Assembly: GCF_018861295.1 (NCBI RefSeq)
Contig: NZ_JAHLDM010000016.1
Span: forward strand, 53,878 to 117,877
DNA from: Clostridium_AD estertheticum_D
Lineage (GTDB): Bacteria; Bacillota; Clostridia; Clostridiales; Clostridiaceae
Length of the DNA: 64,000 bases
Direction of reading: 5' to 3'
The notes under the pieces are model-generated. The model had not been told where the DNA came from. It saw nothing but the letters and a program-made list of their open reading frames with translations, and ran no database searches. Positions 52,661 to 61,968 of this stretch are shown piece by piece. The translations under genes and the position numbers were made by a program. The first letter of the stretch is position 1, and each line of letters begins with the position of its first letter.

Positions 52661-52665
52661 ATTTT

Positions 52666-52977
52666 ATGTACGCAGTTGTAGTAACTGGTGGAAAACAATA
52701 CAGAGTTCAAGAAGGAGACGTTTTATTCGTTGAAAAATTGAATGCTGAAGTTGAAACAACAATTGAGTTAAATGAAGTTCTTGCAGTAGGTAAGGAAGAT
52801 GGTTTGGTAGTTGGAAAACCTGTAGTTGAAGGAGCTAAAGTTGTTGCTAAAGTATTAGCACAAGGAAAAGCTAAAAAGATTATAGTTTTCAAATTTAAGA
52901 GAAAGTTAGATTATAGAAAGAAACAAGGACATAGACAATCATATACTAAAATTCAAATCGAGAAGATAGAAGCTTAG
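52666..52977 (+). CDS. rplU: 50S ribosomal protein L21
   Basis: A 103-residue protein: MYAVVVTGGKQYRVQEGDVL at the start and FKFKRKLDYRKKQGHRQSY with YTKIQIEKIEA at the end. The ATG at 52,666 follows AAGGAGGTG. Confidence 0.97.
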   Translation: MYAVVVTGGKQYRVQEGDVLFVEKLNAEVETTIELNEVLAVGKEDGLVVGKPVVEGAKVVAKVLAQGKAKKIIVFKFKRKLDYRKKQGHRQSYTKIQIEKIEA

Positions 52978-52979
52978 TC

Positions 52980-53312
52980 ATGGTTAAAGTTGGATTTGTT
53001 CGAAGTCTTGGTAAAATAGTTTCTTTTAAAATAAAAGGTCATGCAATGCCTAAAGAAAAACAGTTGGATGTTGATTTAATTTGTAGTGCTATTTCAGCAA
53101 TTTCTCAAACTACTATTATTGGGATTGAGGAAGTTTTGAAAATTAAGGTAAAGTATGATATGGATGATGGATTTTTAAATTTAAATTTAGAAGGTCAAAC
53201 TCTAGAAGATATTGAAAGATGTCAAGTTTTACTTGAAACAATGATACTTGGACTTAAAAGTGTAGAAATTACTTATGGTAAATATATAAAAGTGGAAATA
53301 GAGGAGGTGTAA
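52980..53312 (+). CDS. prp: Ribosomal-processing cysteine protease Prp
   Basis: A 110-residue protease that removes the N-terminal extension of L27. FKIKGHAMPKEKQLDVDLIC has the catalytic His (GHA) and Cys (DLICSAIS). It lies between rplU and rpmA, 2 bases after rplU. Its target site is visible in the next gene. Confidence 0.93.
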   Translation: MVKVGFVRSLGKIVSFKIKGHAMPKEKQLDVDLICSAISAISQTTIIGIEEVLKIKVKYDMDDGFLNLNLEGQTLEDIERCQVLLETMILGLKSVEITYGKYIKVEIEEV

Positions 53313-53316
53313 GGCT

Positions 53317-53622
53317 ATGTTAGTTATGAACCTACAATTATTTGCTCATAAAAAAGGAGTAGGTAGTACAAGAAATGGTAGAGACAGTGAATCTAAGAGA
53401 CTTGGAGCTAAACGTGCAGACGGACAATTCGTTCTTGCAGGTAATATTTTAGTAAGACAAAGAGGAACAAAGATTCATCCAGGAAACAATGTTGGAATAG
53501 GTGGAGATGATACTCTTTTCGCTAAAATTAGTGGAATAGTAAAATTCGAAAGAATGGGAAAAATGAAGAAAAAAGCAAGCGTTTATCCTGTTGTTGAAGA
53601 AGAAATGTCTATTGCTGAATAA
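53317..53622 (+). CDS. rpmA: 50S ribosomal protein L27 (with cleavable N-terminus)
   Basis: A 101-residue protein. MLVMNLQLFAHKKGVGSTRN shows the Firmicute extension ending ...NLQLFA, cut by Prp before HKKG; RVDGQFVLAGNILVRQRGTK-like core follows. GGAGGTGTAAGGCT precedes the ATG. Confidence 0.97.
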   Translation: MLVMNLQLFAHKKGVGSTRNGRDSESKRLGAKRADGQFVLAGNILVRQRGTKIHPGNNVGIGGDDTLFAKISGIVKFERMGKMKKKASVYPVVEEEMSIAE

Positions 53623-53627
53623 TTTAA

Positions 53628-53651
53628 GGCACCCTTAAAGGGTGCTTTTTT
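53628..53651 (+). terminator. Terminator of rplU-prp-rpmA
   Basis: GCACCCTT pairs with AGGGTGC around a short AA loop, followed by six T. Confidence 0.9.
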
Positions 53652-53838
53652 AAAATTCTCTTTTGGAGAATATAAATTAATAAATTAGAGATACAATTTT
53701 ACATAGAAAACAGAGATAGGTGGCAATATATAAATATAAGTTTAAAGATTTATAGATGCTATTTTGATAATAATAAAACTCTTATTAAAATTAAACAAGA
53801 TAAAAAAATTGAAAATGCGCTAAGGTAAGGTGAAATAT

Positions 53839-55122
53839 ATGTTTATTGATACAGCCAGGATTTTTGTAAAATCAGGAAACGGTGGTAATGGAGCGGTTTC
53901 GTTTAGAACAGAGAAATATATACCTCTCGGTGGACCAGATGGTGGAGATGGTGGAGATGGTGGAGATGTAATATTTGTAGTTGATGCTAGTATGACTACA
54001 TTATTAGATTTTTCATATGCAAGAAAGTTCGTAGCTAAAAATGGAGTAGGCGGTTCTGGCTCTAAGTGTTATGGAAAAGCTGGAGAAGATTTGTATGTTA
54101 AAGTTCCCATGGGTACTATTGTACGTGATATGGAAACAAACAAAATAATGTATGATTTAGCTCATGATGGTGAAACTTTTAGAGTTTGTAAAGCTGGACA
54201 AGGCGGAAAAGGTAACGTTAAATTTTGTACACCTACAAGGCAAGCTCCTAATTTTTCTGAACCAGGTATGCCAGGGGAAGAAAGATGGATTAAGCTTGAA
54301 CTTAAGATTTTAGCTGATGTTGGTTTATTAGGTTTCCCAAATGTAGGAAAGTCAACGTTATTGTCAGTAGTATCAAAAGCAAGACCTAAGATTGCTAATT
54401 ATCACTTTACAACTTTAAAACCAAATTTAGGAGTAGTAAGTGTTAAGGGTGCACAGCATTTTGTTATGGCAGATATTCCAGGAATAATTGAAGGTGCAGC
54501 TGAAGGCGTAGGTCTCGGAATAGGATTCTTAAGACATATTGAGAGAACTAGAATGCTTATCCATGTGGTTGATATTTCAGGTATCGAAGGTAGAGATCCT
54601 GTGGAGGACTTTATAAAAATAAATAACGAACTTAAAAAATATAGTGTTAAATTATGGGATAGACCTCAAATAATAGCTGCAAATAAAAGCGATTTACTTT
54701 TCGATGATGAAGTGTTTGAAAACTTTAAGAAAAGATTAAATGAATTAGGATATGACGATAGTAAAATATTTAAAATATCTGCAGCTACAAATGAAGGCGT
54801 AGAAGCTTTAATGAAAGAAGCAGCTAGAATATTATCTACTATTCCAGTTACGGAATTAGTAATAAATGATGAAGAAAAATTCGTAATAGAGGAAAAGAGA
54901 TTTACGTACACTGTAGAGAAAGATTCTCAAGGGACCTTTGTTGTTGAAGGAACTTTTGTTGATAGATTACTAAGTGCAGTTAATATAAATGAGCCTGATT
55001 CTCTTAAATATTTCCATAAAGTTTTGAAGAATAAGGGAGTTTTTGATACTTTAGTTGAAAAAGGAATTAAAGACGGTGATTTAGTAAGATTACAAAACTT
55101 TGAATTTGAATATTTAGCATAA
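53839..55122 (+). CDS. obgE: Obg family GTPase
   Basis: A 427-residue ribosome-assembly and stress GTPase. The Gly-rich Obg fold (1-158: GNGGNGAVSFRTEKYIPLGG), the G domain with GFPNVGKSTLLS, DIPGIIEGAAEGVGLG and NKSD, and the C-terminal OCT domain (335-427) are all present. The ATG at 53,839 follows AAGGTG; a GTG 9 bases upstream overlaps that site. Confidence 0.96.
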   Translation: MFIDTARIFVKSGNGGNGAVSFRTEKYIPLGGPDGGDGGDGGDVIFVVDASMTTLLDFSYARKFVAKNGVGGSGSKCYGKAGEDLYVKVPMGTIVRDMETNKIMYDLAHDGETFRVCKAGQGGKGNVKFCTPTRQAPNFSEPGMPGEERWIKLELKILADVGLLGFPNVGKSTLLSVVSKARPKIANYHFTTLKPNLGVVSVKGAQHFVMADIPGIIEGAAEGVGLGIGFLRHIERTRMLIHVVDISGIEGRDPVEDFIKINNELKKYSVKLWDRPQIIAANKSDLLFDDEVFENFKKRLNELGYDDSKIFKISAATNEGVEALMKEAARILSTIPVTELVINDEEKFVIEEKRFTYTVEKDSQGTFVVEGTFVDRLLSAVNINEPDSLKYFHKVLKNKGVFDTLVEKGIKDGDLVRLQNFEFEYLA

Positions 55123-55164
55123 AAGATAATTATTATGATTTAAGAAGGCATGTAGGAGGATATT

Positions 55165-55455
55165 ATGATTACAAGTAAGCAAAGAAGTTACTTAAGAACT
55201 TTTGGCAATAAATTGCAACCATTGTTTCAACTTGGAAAAGCTGGAATAGAACAAAATTTTTTAAAGCAAATAGAAGAGGCCTTAGAATCTAGAGAAATTA
55301 TTAAAATTAAGGTTTTAAATAATAGTGGGTTAACTGCTAGAGAAGCTTCTGATATAATTTGCGAATCGATAGGTGCTGAGGCAGTTCAAAGTATTGGTAG
55401 CAAATGCGTATTGTACAAAAGGTCTATAAAAAAGCCTATAATAGAATTACCATAA
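55165..55455 (+). CDS. yhbY: Ribosome assembly RNA-binding protein YhbY
   Basis: A 96-residue CRS1-YhbY domain protein (KQRSYLRTFGNKLQPLFQLG with GKAG, then GLTAREASDIICESIGAEAV). GTAGGAGG precedes the ATG. It binds pre-50S particles and lies 42 bases after obgE, probably in one transcript. Confidence 0.93.
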   Translation: MITSKQRSYLRTFGNKLQPLFQLGKAGIEQNFLKQIEEALESREIIKIKVLNNSGLTAREASDIICESIGAEAVQSIGSKCVLYKRSIKKPIIELP

Positions 55456-55480
55456 AAGCATGTAATGTTACATGCTTTTT
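55455..55480 (+). terminator. Terminator after yhbY
   Basis: AAAGCATGTAA pairs with TTACATGCTTT around a TG-containing loop, followed by TTTCTTC. Confidence 0.85.
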
Positions 55481-55553
55481 CTTCTATGCAAAGTTGAAAA
55501 CTTTTTATTGTTTTAGTTAAATTGTCCTATTATAATATAAAGAAGGTGTTACA

Positions 55554-56153
55554 GTGAAAAAGGCCATTTTTGGAGGTACTTTTGATCCAATTCACATAGG
55601 TCACATTCATATTGCCTATGAAGCATTATATAGTTTAAAGTTAGACAAGATTTTATTTATGCCAGCAGGAAATCCACCAAATAAGCTAAACAAACAAATT
55701 ACAGATTCTAAAATCAGATATGATTTAGTTAATAAGGCAATAGAAGGTGAGATTAACTTTGAAATAAGTGATTACGAAATAAATAAAAAAGAAAATAGTT
55801 ATACATATGAAACTATTGAACTTTTTAGTAAGCTACAATCTAACACGGAATGGTACTTTTTGATTGGTGCAGATAGTTTGATAGATCTAGATAATTGGAA
55901 GAATGTAGATAGACTTTTAAATAGTTGCCGGCTGGTGGTTTATAATAGGGCGGGATTTGCATTAGAGAAAATACTTAAACAGAAAAAATCTCTAGAGAGT
56001 AAATATCATAATAAAATAATTTTTCTTGATATGCCAATTATAGATATATCATCAACAAGTATTAGAAAAAGTATAAAAGAAGGTAGGAACATTAATTATC
56101 TTCTACCTAAAGGTGTAGAGAAAATTGTTGAGACGCTTAAATTATATAAATAG
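55554..56153 (+). CDS. nadD: Nicotinate-nucleotide adenylyltransferase
   Basis: A 199-residue enzyme making deamido-NAD from nicotinate mononucleotide. GGTFDPIHIGHIHIA is the nucleotidyltransferase signature and SSTSIRKSIKEG the second. GTG start after GAAGGTG. First gene of nadD-yqeK-LCP. Confidence 0.95.
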   Translation: MKKAIFGGTFDPIHIGHIHIAYEALYSLKLDKILFMPAGNPPNKLNKQITDSKIRYDLVNKAIEGEINFEISDYEINKKENSYTYETIELFSKLQSNTEWYFLIGADSLIDLDNWKNVDRLLNSCRLVVYNRAGFALEKILKQKKSLESKYHNKIIFLDMPIIDISSTSIRKSIKEGRNINYLLPKGVEKIVETLKLYK

Positions 56154-56244
56154 GCTTTAATTTTACATAAAAGTAAAATATGTTTATAAAATGTGTGCAT
56201 AATTTTTTTTCTGTGTTAAAGTATTACTAGGGGGTGGGGCTTAA

Positions 56245-56829
56245 ATGTGGAATGAAAAGGAAATACTTGATTATATAAAGAAAAATTTAAAAGAAAGTAG
56301 ATTTAAACACAGTGTAAGCGTTAGTAAAACTGCAATAGAACTCGCAACTATATATGGGGAAAATATAGAAAAAGCACGGATTGCAGGATTAGCTCATGAT
56401 TGCGCTAAGAATTTGGGGAATGAGCAACTTATAAAAATGGCTACGGACCATAAAATAGAGCTCGATGAAGTAAGCAAACAAAGCCCACAAATCATTCATG
56501 GACTAGTGGGAAGTATAATAGCGAGAGACGTAATGGAAATTCACGATGAGGATATTTTAAATTCTATTAAGTATCATACTACTGGAAGAAAAGATATGAG
56601 TATTTTAGAAAAGATAATATTTTTATCAGATTATATTGAACCATTAAGGACATTTAATGGTATAGACGAGGTAAGAAGCTTAAGTAAGATGAATTTGGAT
56701 GTTGCGGTAATATTGTGTTTGGAGAATACTATAAAATATGTTATAAATCAAAAACAATTATTGCATATAGATACGATTTACGCAAGGAATTATTTATTAA
56801 GTGAAAAGGGTAGGAGAAAAGATGAGTAA
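56245..56829 (+). CDS. yqeK: HD-domain Ap4A hydrolase YqeK
   Basis: A 194-residue HD phosphohydrolase, symmetrical bis(5'-nucleosyl)-tetraphosphatase type. RFKHSVSVSKTAIELATIYG starts the domain, AGLAHDCAKN is the HD site, and IKYHTTGRKDMSILEKIIFL a later family motif. GGGGGTGG precedes the ATG. Its end overlaps the next gene by 8 bases. Confidence 0.92.
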   Translation: MWNEKEILDYIKKNLKESRFKHSVSVSKTAIELATIYGENIEKARIAGLAHDCAKNLGNEQLIKMATDHKIELDEVSKQSPQIIHGLVGSIIARDVMEIHDEDILNSIKYHTTGRKDMSILEKIIFLSDYIEPLRTFNGIDEVRSLSKMNLDVAVILCLENTIKYVINQKQLLHIDTIYARNYLLSEKGRRKDE

Positions 56830-58078
56830 TAATAAAAAACAAAGAAAAACAATCAATTATAAGAGATTTGCAATTAAAACCGTTGCTCTTTTAGTGGCAA
56901 TTCTTGTGTTAGTTTCTGGAGGACTTTATTTATACTTATCTGGGTTTAATGATACTGCAGTAAATTTATCATCAAAATTAAATAATGATGATATAACAAG
57001 GATTCAGACGAGTGGAAAATCTTGTAATATACTGGTCATGGGTGTAGATGTAGGGACTGCTGGTTCAACAAATGCTAATGATCCTAAGAGAACAGATACA
57101 ATGATATTAGTGCATTATAATGCAAGTGATAAAAAAATTAGTATGGTATCTATTCCTAGAGATACGTTAATAACTATAAATGGTAGGAAGCAGAAGATTA
57201 ATGCAGCACATGCTGTTGGTGGCGTGACTTCTGCAGTAGCTGCTGTACAAAAATTAATAGGTGTTAAAATAAACTACTATGCAAAAGTCAATTATAAGGG
57301 CTTTGATAAATTGATTGATGCTATTGGTGGTGTTGATATTAACATTACAAGAAAAATGGATTATGATGACCCTACGCAAGATCTCAGCATTCATTTCAAA
57401 AAAGGGCTAGTTCATTTGGATGGCAAAAAAGCTGAGGAATTTTTCAGGTGGAGAAAAAACACTGATGGTTCAGGTTTGGCAAATGGTGATTTAGGAAGAA
57501 TAGAAAATCAACATATATTTATCGCAAAGGTTATGGAAAAAGTAAAAAGTCCATTTATAATATTTAAGATTCCAAGTGTTTTAACTGCGGTTAAAAGTGC
57601 TATAGAAACTAATATGGATGCTAGTGAGATATGTAAGTTTGGATATATATTTGCTAGTATTGGTAATGATAAACTTTCTATGGAGACACTTAAAGGCGCG
57701 GAAAAGTCTATAAATGGTGTATCATATGTAGTGTATGATGAAGCACTTAATAAAAAGGTTATTTCAGAGTTAAGTGATAATAAAGCTCAGGTTGTTAATA
57801 AGTCAAAGCTTAAGATAAAGGTGATTAATGGTACCCAAAAAACAGGCTTGGCTAAGGATTTTTCAACATACCTAGTCGAAAAGGGGTATAATGAAGCAAA
57901 AACACAAACAGGTAAAGCTACTGTAAAAAGTAAAATTGTAGTATACAATGGTAGTGAAGATATGAAGGCGAAGCTACAAACTGATTTTAAAATTGATAAT
58001 ATTGAATTCTTATCGTCAAGTGATAAAAGTTTTGATGTAGTAGTTACGTTAGGTGATGATCACGAACTAATGCATTAA
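56822..58078 (+). CDS. LytR-CpsA-Psr family protein
   Basis: A 418-residue membrane-anchored phosphotransferase that attaches polymers to peptidoglycan. It has one N-terminal membrane helix (about 18-40), the LCP domain (about 75-260: DTMILVHYNASDKKISMVSI, PRDTL, GRIENQHIFI) and a LytR_C domain (about 335-415: LKIKVINGTQKTGLAKDFST). The ATG at 56,822 follows TAGGAG. Confidence 0.93.
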   Translation: MSNNKKQRKTINYKRFAIKTVALLVAILVLVSGGLYLYLSGFNDTAVNLSSKLNNDDITRIQTSGKSCNILVMGVDVGTAGSTNANDPKRTDTMILVHYNASDKKISMVSIPRDTLITINGRKQKINAAHAVGGVTSAVAAVQKLIGVKINYYAKVNYKGFDKLIDAIGGVDINITRKMDYDDPTQDLSIHFKKGLVHLDGKKAEEFFRWRKNTDGSGLANGDLGRIENQHIFIAKVMEKVKSPFIIFKIPSVLTAVKSAIETNMDASEICKFGYIFASIGNDKLSMETLKGAEKSINGVSYVVYDEALNKKVISELSDNKAQVVNKSKLKIKVINGTQKTGLAKDFSTYLVEKGYNEAKTQTGKATVKSKIVVYNGSEDMKAKLQTDFKIDNIEFLSSSDKSFDVVVTLGDDHELMH

Positions 58079-58104
58079 TAATATAAGATTATTAGGAGGA
58101 AAAA

Positions 58105-58485
58105 ATGGAAAAAAATATTATAAACACAAATAATGCACCAGCGGCTCTTGGACCTTATTCTCAGGCGGTTAAGGTAGGAAATGTATTATATACTTCAGGA
58201 CAATTAGCAATAAATCCAGTGACTGGAGAATTTATAAACGATGATATAAAAAAGGCTACAGCACAATCTTTAGATAATGTAAAAGCCATATTAGAAGAAG
58301 CCGGGTCTAGTTTAGACAAGGTAGTAAAAACTTTAGTTTTCTTAAAAAACATGGATGATTTTGCGCAAATGAATGAAATATATTCAAAATACTTTACAAC
58401 AAATCCACCAGCTAGATCTTGCATTCAAGCAGGAAAACTTCCTAAAGATGCGTTAGTAGAAATAGAAGTAATTGCAATTGCTTGA
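58105..58485 (+). CDS. ridA: RidA family deaminase
   Basis: A 126-residue enzyme that hydrolyses reactive enamines/imines formed by PLP enzymes. APAALGPYSQAVKVGNVLYT and LPKDALVEIEVIAIA are signatures; the catalytic Arg is in NPPARSCIQAG. TAGGAGG precedes the ATG. Confidence 0.95.
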   Translation: MEKNIINTNNAPAALGPYSQAVKVGNVLYTSGQLAINPVTGEFINDDIKKATAQSLDNVKAILEEAGSSLDKVVKTLVFLKNMDDFAQMNEIYSKYFTTNPPARSCIQAGKLPKDALVEIEVIAIA

Positions 58486-59428
58486 TAATAAGTTAACTTA
58501 TGTAGTTGGCGCAAATATCAAAGATGCAAAATTGAGAGATTATTTAAGGTATACGGAGAATTTATCTGGTAGATTTATAAAAAGCTCAGGCCTTACTGGA
58601 AAAATAAGGGTTAACAATAACGTGGCCAAGTTAAATCATAGAATAAGCTCAGATGATGTAATAGATATTGATATGAAGACAGATGAACATCAGAATATTG
58701 AACCAGAGAAAATGGAAATAGACGTGGCATATGAGGATATAGACCTTATTATTATAAATAAGAGGCCAGGCATAGTTGTTCATCCAACTCATGGATATCC
58801 GAGTGGAACTCTTGCTAATGGAGTTTTATATTATTTTAAAGAAAAAAATGAAAAATGCATTGTAAGACTGGTGAGTAGGTTAGATATGGATACTTCAGGT
58901 CTTATAATAATTGCAAAAAACCAATATTCACATATGGCGCTAGCAAGGGACATGCAAAGCAAAGATGTGAGTAGTAAAGAGTCAAATGATAAAGACTTAA
59001 ATAATAAAACTTTTGAGAAGAGTTATATAGCTGTTGTACATGGTAATATGGAAAATAAGTCAGGGACAATTGACTTGCCTATTGGGAATCCAAATCAGGA
59101 TAGTGCAAGGAGAGAAGTTTGTGATGAGGGACAAAGAAGTATAACCCATTATGAAGTTGTTGAGTCTTTTAAAAATGCTGATTTATTAAAAGTTACTTTG
59201 GAAACTGGTAGAACACATCAAATTCGTGTTCATTTAAGTCATATTGGTCATCCACTTTATGGTGATAGTCTTTATGGAACAGCTGAAAGCGAGTATATTG
59301 ATAGGCAAGCGTTACATGCTTATAAGCTAATCATCCCACATCCGAGAACTGGTGAGCAGCTTACAATTGAGTCAAATCTACCAGAGGATATAAATAACTT
59401 AATAAGTAAACTAAAATCTGAAATATAA
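58472..59428 (+). CDS. RluA family pseudouridine synthase
   Basis: A 318-residue RNA modification enzyme. A short S4-like N-terminal region is followed by RLVSRLDMDTSGLIIIAKN with the catalytic Asp and ETGRTHQIRVHLSHIGHPLY. Start is a TTG (58,472 or 58,478) within the end of ridA, overlapping it by up to 14 bases, so translation is probably coupled. The target RNA position is unknown. Confidence 0.9.
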   Translation: MQLLDNKLTYVVGANIKDAKLRDYLRYTENLSGRFIKSSGLTGKIRVNNNVAKLNHRISSDDVIDIDMKTDEHQNIEPEKMEIDVAYEDIDLIIINKRPGIVVHPTHGYPSGTLANGVLYYFKEKNEKCIVRLVSRLDMDTSGLIIIAKNQYSHMALARDMQSKDVSSKESNDKDLNNKTFEKSYIAVVHGNMENKSGTIDLPIGNPNQDSARREVCDEGQRSITHYEVVESFKNADLLKVTLETGRTHQIRVHLSHIGHPLYGDSLYGTAESEYIDRQALHAYKLIIPHPRTGEQLTIESNLPEDINNLISKLKSEI

Positions 59429-59451
59429 ATTAGAAATTAAGATATAAAAAA

Positions 59452-59498
59452 ATACCAGATGTAAACTATTAAGTTAGTTTGCATCTGGTGTTTTTTTA
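59452..59498. terminator. Bidirectional terminator between convergent genes
   Basis: ACCAGATG and AAACTA pair with TAGTTT and CATCTGGT; a T run follows on the plus strand and AAAAA precedes it, so it serves both convergent genes. Confidence 0.9.
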
Positions 59499-60797
59499 CC
59501 ATCTTCTATTTCTACTATTATATATAAAATTATTTGTTCTTTTTCTTGCTTTTCTTCGCCTAAGAGTTCTTATTCTTAAAAAAACTATTAATAATACTAA
59601 GACAATAAAAACATATTTTATTATGTTTATAAAACCAGAAGGTGAATTAGTACCTACTAAAGAATTACTTGAAATATTATTTTTAAGAGACACGTTTTTT
59701 TTGGTATAGTCAATTCCGCTATTTAAATCTAGAGGGTAGGTATCCCCACCAAAAGAAATTACAGCTGTATTTACTAATTCGCCTTTCTTAATAGATGAAA
59801 GATTTAATTTGTTTTGAGAAATTTTAGTAGTTGCTTTTGAAGTTGAGTTTTTAGCTTTAAGAATATATAAATCCTTTGAGGCAAGTAGTGGAAGCACTGT
59901 GCCATCATCTAAGGTTAATTTTGATACAACATCATTTTTACTAAATTGTTTTACAATCTCAAAATTATCAAATCCATAATCTAACAGTTTTCTGCTATCT
60001 GGGAAAAAAGTTTTTTTAGAGTCATGTACAAGAGCTACTATAAGCCTTTGGCCGTTTCTTGTAGCTACGGCAATATAAGAATGTTCTGATTCGGTAGTAT
60101 AACCTGTTTTTCCACCTTCAGAACCTGAATAATAGTTAGGGTCACCTTTATGTATTAGCCTATTCTCATTCCAAAGAGGGCGACTTACCTTTGATTTATT
60201 TGTTTTTGCCATTTTATATGATGGAGTTGTTGAAATCACCTTGTATTCGGGATGTTTTATAAGCTGTTGCATAATCAATGATAAAGCATAAGCTGAAGTT
60301 TTATGCTTTATATTATATAAACCATTAGGATTTACAAAATTGGTGTTTTTGCAACCTAAAGCATCTGCCCTAGTGTTCATAAGTTTTGCAAATTTTTCTG
60401 TGGAACCACTTACATGTTCAGCTAGAGCTACAGCGCAGTCATTAGCTGAAGCTAATATTAATCCGTATAACAATTCTCTTACAGTGATTTTTTCACCCTC
60501 AACTAGGTATATACTAGAGCCATCAGCAAGTGATGCATTTTTACTTACTGTTACAACATCGTTTAGATTAGATTTTTCTAAGACTAAAAGTATAGTCATT
60601 ATCTTAGTTGTTGATGCTGGTGGGTAAGCAGAATCTTTATTTTTCTCATAAAGTATTTTACCAGTAGTGGCATCAAGTAAAACTACACTATCAGCGGAAA
60701 TTCCTGAGGGGGGAGATTTTACTATTGCGTTTACCTTTATTGGTATATTATAAAATAAAAAAAGTGACATAAGTAATATTGCAGTTAACTTCTTCAT
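59496..60797 (-). CDS. D-alanyl-D-alanine carboxypeptidase (PBP5/DacF type)
   Basis: A 433-residue penicillin-binding protein trimming peptidoglycan stem peptides. A signal peptide (LTAILLMSLFLFYNIPIKVN) precedes the catalytic YPPASTTKIM (SxxK), ASANDC (SxN) and GGKTGYTTES (KTG). A C-terminal membrane helix (YVFIVLVLLIVFL) anchors it, with a basic tail. The ATG at 60,797 follows TTGGAGG. Confidence 0.93.
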   Translation of the reverse strand: MKKLTAILLMSLFLFYNIPIKVNAIVKSPPSGISADSVVLLDATTGKILYEKNKDSAYPPASTTKIMTILLVLEKSNLNDVVTVSKNASLADGSSIYLVEGEKITVRELLYGLILASANDCAVALAEHVSGSTEKFAKLMNTRADALGCKNTNFVNPNGLYNIKHKTSAYALSLIMQQLIKHPEYKVISTTPSYKMAKTNKSKVSRPLWNENRLIHKGDPNYYSGSEGGKTGYTTESEHSYIAVATRNGQRLIVALVHDSKKTFFPDSRKLLDYGFDNFEIVKQFSKNDVVSKLTLDDGTVLPLLASKDLYILKAKNSTSKATTKISQNKLNLSSIKKGELVNTAVISFGGDTYPLDLNSGIDYTKKNVSLKNNISSNSLVGTNSPSGFINIIKYVFIVLVLLIVFLRIRTLRRRKARKRTNNFIYNSRNRRW

Positions 60798-60949
60798 AGG
60801 TACCTCCAAGTTTTTCAATATTTACAGTATATCAAAAAAATCCTTTCTTAGCGATAGTATTCATGTAAAGTTGTCAATAATTCTATATGTAAGGGAAAAA
60901 TAGGAAAAAGTTATTTTGTGATTAAAGGTGTTGATTACTAGGAGGAATT

Positions 60950-61660
60950 ATGAAAAATAAAGAAAAAATAATTGGGTCTATAGCTATTTTATGCATAAGT
61001 ATTATCTTTATAATTATTGGCTTTGTTTTGTCAGGCCCAAAGGAAACTACTAAGACTTCCGATTATAAAGATGTATTCATTGAAACTGATAAAACTTCAC
61101 AAAAAAACAATACAGGCGAAGTTAAGGCCTCTTTATCAAAAAAAGTAGAAGATAGTAATGTAAAGTCAGAAGATAGTACTATTAAAGTGGATATAAAGGG
61201 TGCTGTAAACAGCCCTGGTGTTTACGAAATAAAAAAGGGAAGTCGAGTAACTGATCTCATAAAACTTGCAGGTGGGGGTACAAAAGATGCAGATCTTAAT
61301 GCTACGAATCTTTCAAAAAAACTAAATGATGAAGATTGTATTGTAATTAATAAAAATGGTGAGGTTATCAAAACACAAACGCCTAATGGTAGTACATCCA
61401 ATAGTGCTACTACAAATCCTATTAAAAGCACTACTGTTTCAAGTTCTGATAATAAAGGGAAAGGTGGCATCATTAATATAAATACTGCAAGCAAAGAAGA
61501 ATTAATGACGCTTACGGGTATAGGAGAAGCTAAAGCAAATATTATAATTGATTATAGAAAGCAAAATGGAGGGTTTAAGTCGGTGGATGAACTTACCAAA
61601 GTAGGTGGAATTGGAGAAAAGACATTAAGTAAATTTGTAGATAAGATAGATATAAAATAA
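60950..61660 (+). CDS. ComEA-like SLBB/helix-hairpin-helix DNA-binding protein
   Basis: A 236-residue membrane-anchored protein with an N-terminal helix (IIGSIAILCISIIFIIIGFV), a SLBB domain (about 80-140: VDIKGAVNSPGVYEIKKGSR) and tandem helix-hairpin-helix motifs at the end (NTASKEELMTLTGIGEAKAN, VGGIGEKTLSKF). This is the layout of ComEA, the DNA receptor for transformation. CTAGGAGG precedes the ATG. No comEC/comEB follows in the window. Confidence 0.9.
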   Translation: MKNKEKIIGSIAILCISIIFIIIGFVLSGPKETTKTSDYKDVFIETDKTSQKNNTGEVKASLSKKVEDSNVKSEDSTIKVDIKGAVNSPGVYEIKKGSRVTDLIKLAGGGTKDADLNATNLSKKLNDEDCIVINKNGEVIKTQTPNGSTSNSATTNPIKSTTVSSSDNKGKGGIININTASKEELMTLTGIGEAKANIIIDYRKQNGGFKSVDELTKVGGIGEKTLSKFVDKIDIK

Positions 61661-61788
61661 TTAATTTTAAATTATGTTGAACAGTTGTATTTTTATATGA
61701 ATTTAGGATAGAATATACAAATGAGTAAAAAAAATTTAAATAACCATGGCTAGAATTGAATAATTCGACAAAGTTCTGCATATTGCTA

Positions 61789-61937
61789 TTGAATACAACT
61801 GTATTCTATGGTAAAATAAATATAGTGATTAAGGGGTAAGTAGTTGCTTTTAAATCGCTTTTATTCCAGATAATTAAATAGACATATTGCGGCTTAGATA
61901 CATAGTTTTATGTTATCTGAGCCGCTTTTTATTTTAC
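61789..61937 (+). ncRNA. Candidate small RNA with own promoter and terminator
   Basis: TTGAAT (61,789) and TAAAAT (61,812) form a promoter with a 17-base spacer that contains the inverted repeat GAATAC-AACT-GTATTC. About 70 bases later GCGGCTTAGATA pairs with TATCTGAGCCGC and TTTTTATTTT follows at 61,889-61,937. No real reading frame lies between, so the unit would make an RNA of about 115 bases. No known family recognised. Confidence 0.5.
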
Positions 61938-61942
61938 TTTAT

Positions 61943-61968
61943 AAAAAAAAGAGCTGAAAGCTCTTTTT
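61943..61968 (-). terminator. Terminator on the minus strand
   Basis: AGAGCT pairs with AGCTCT around a 3-base loop with T runs at both ends; read on the minus strand it is followed by eight T. It ends transcripts from the gene at 62,353 and the hairpin region. Confidence 0.8.

Noticed and set aside
53652..53838. Possible Spo0B-like gene between rpmA and obgE
   Set aside because: A start-less frame of about 48 codons exists, but it has no ribosome site and no recognisable Spo0B features.
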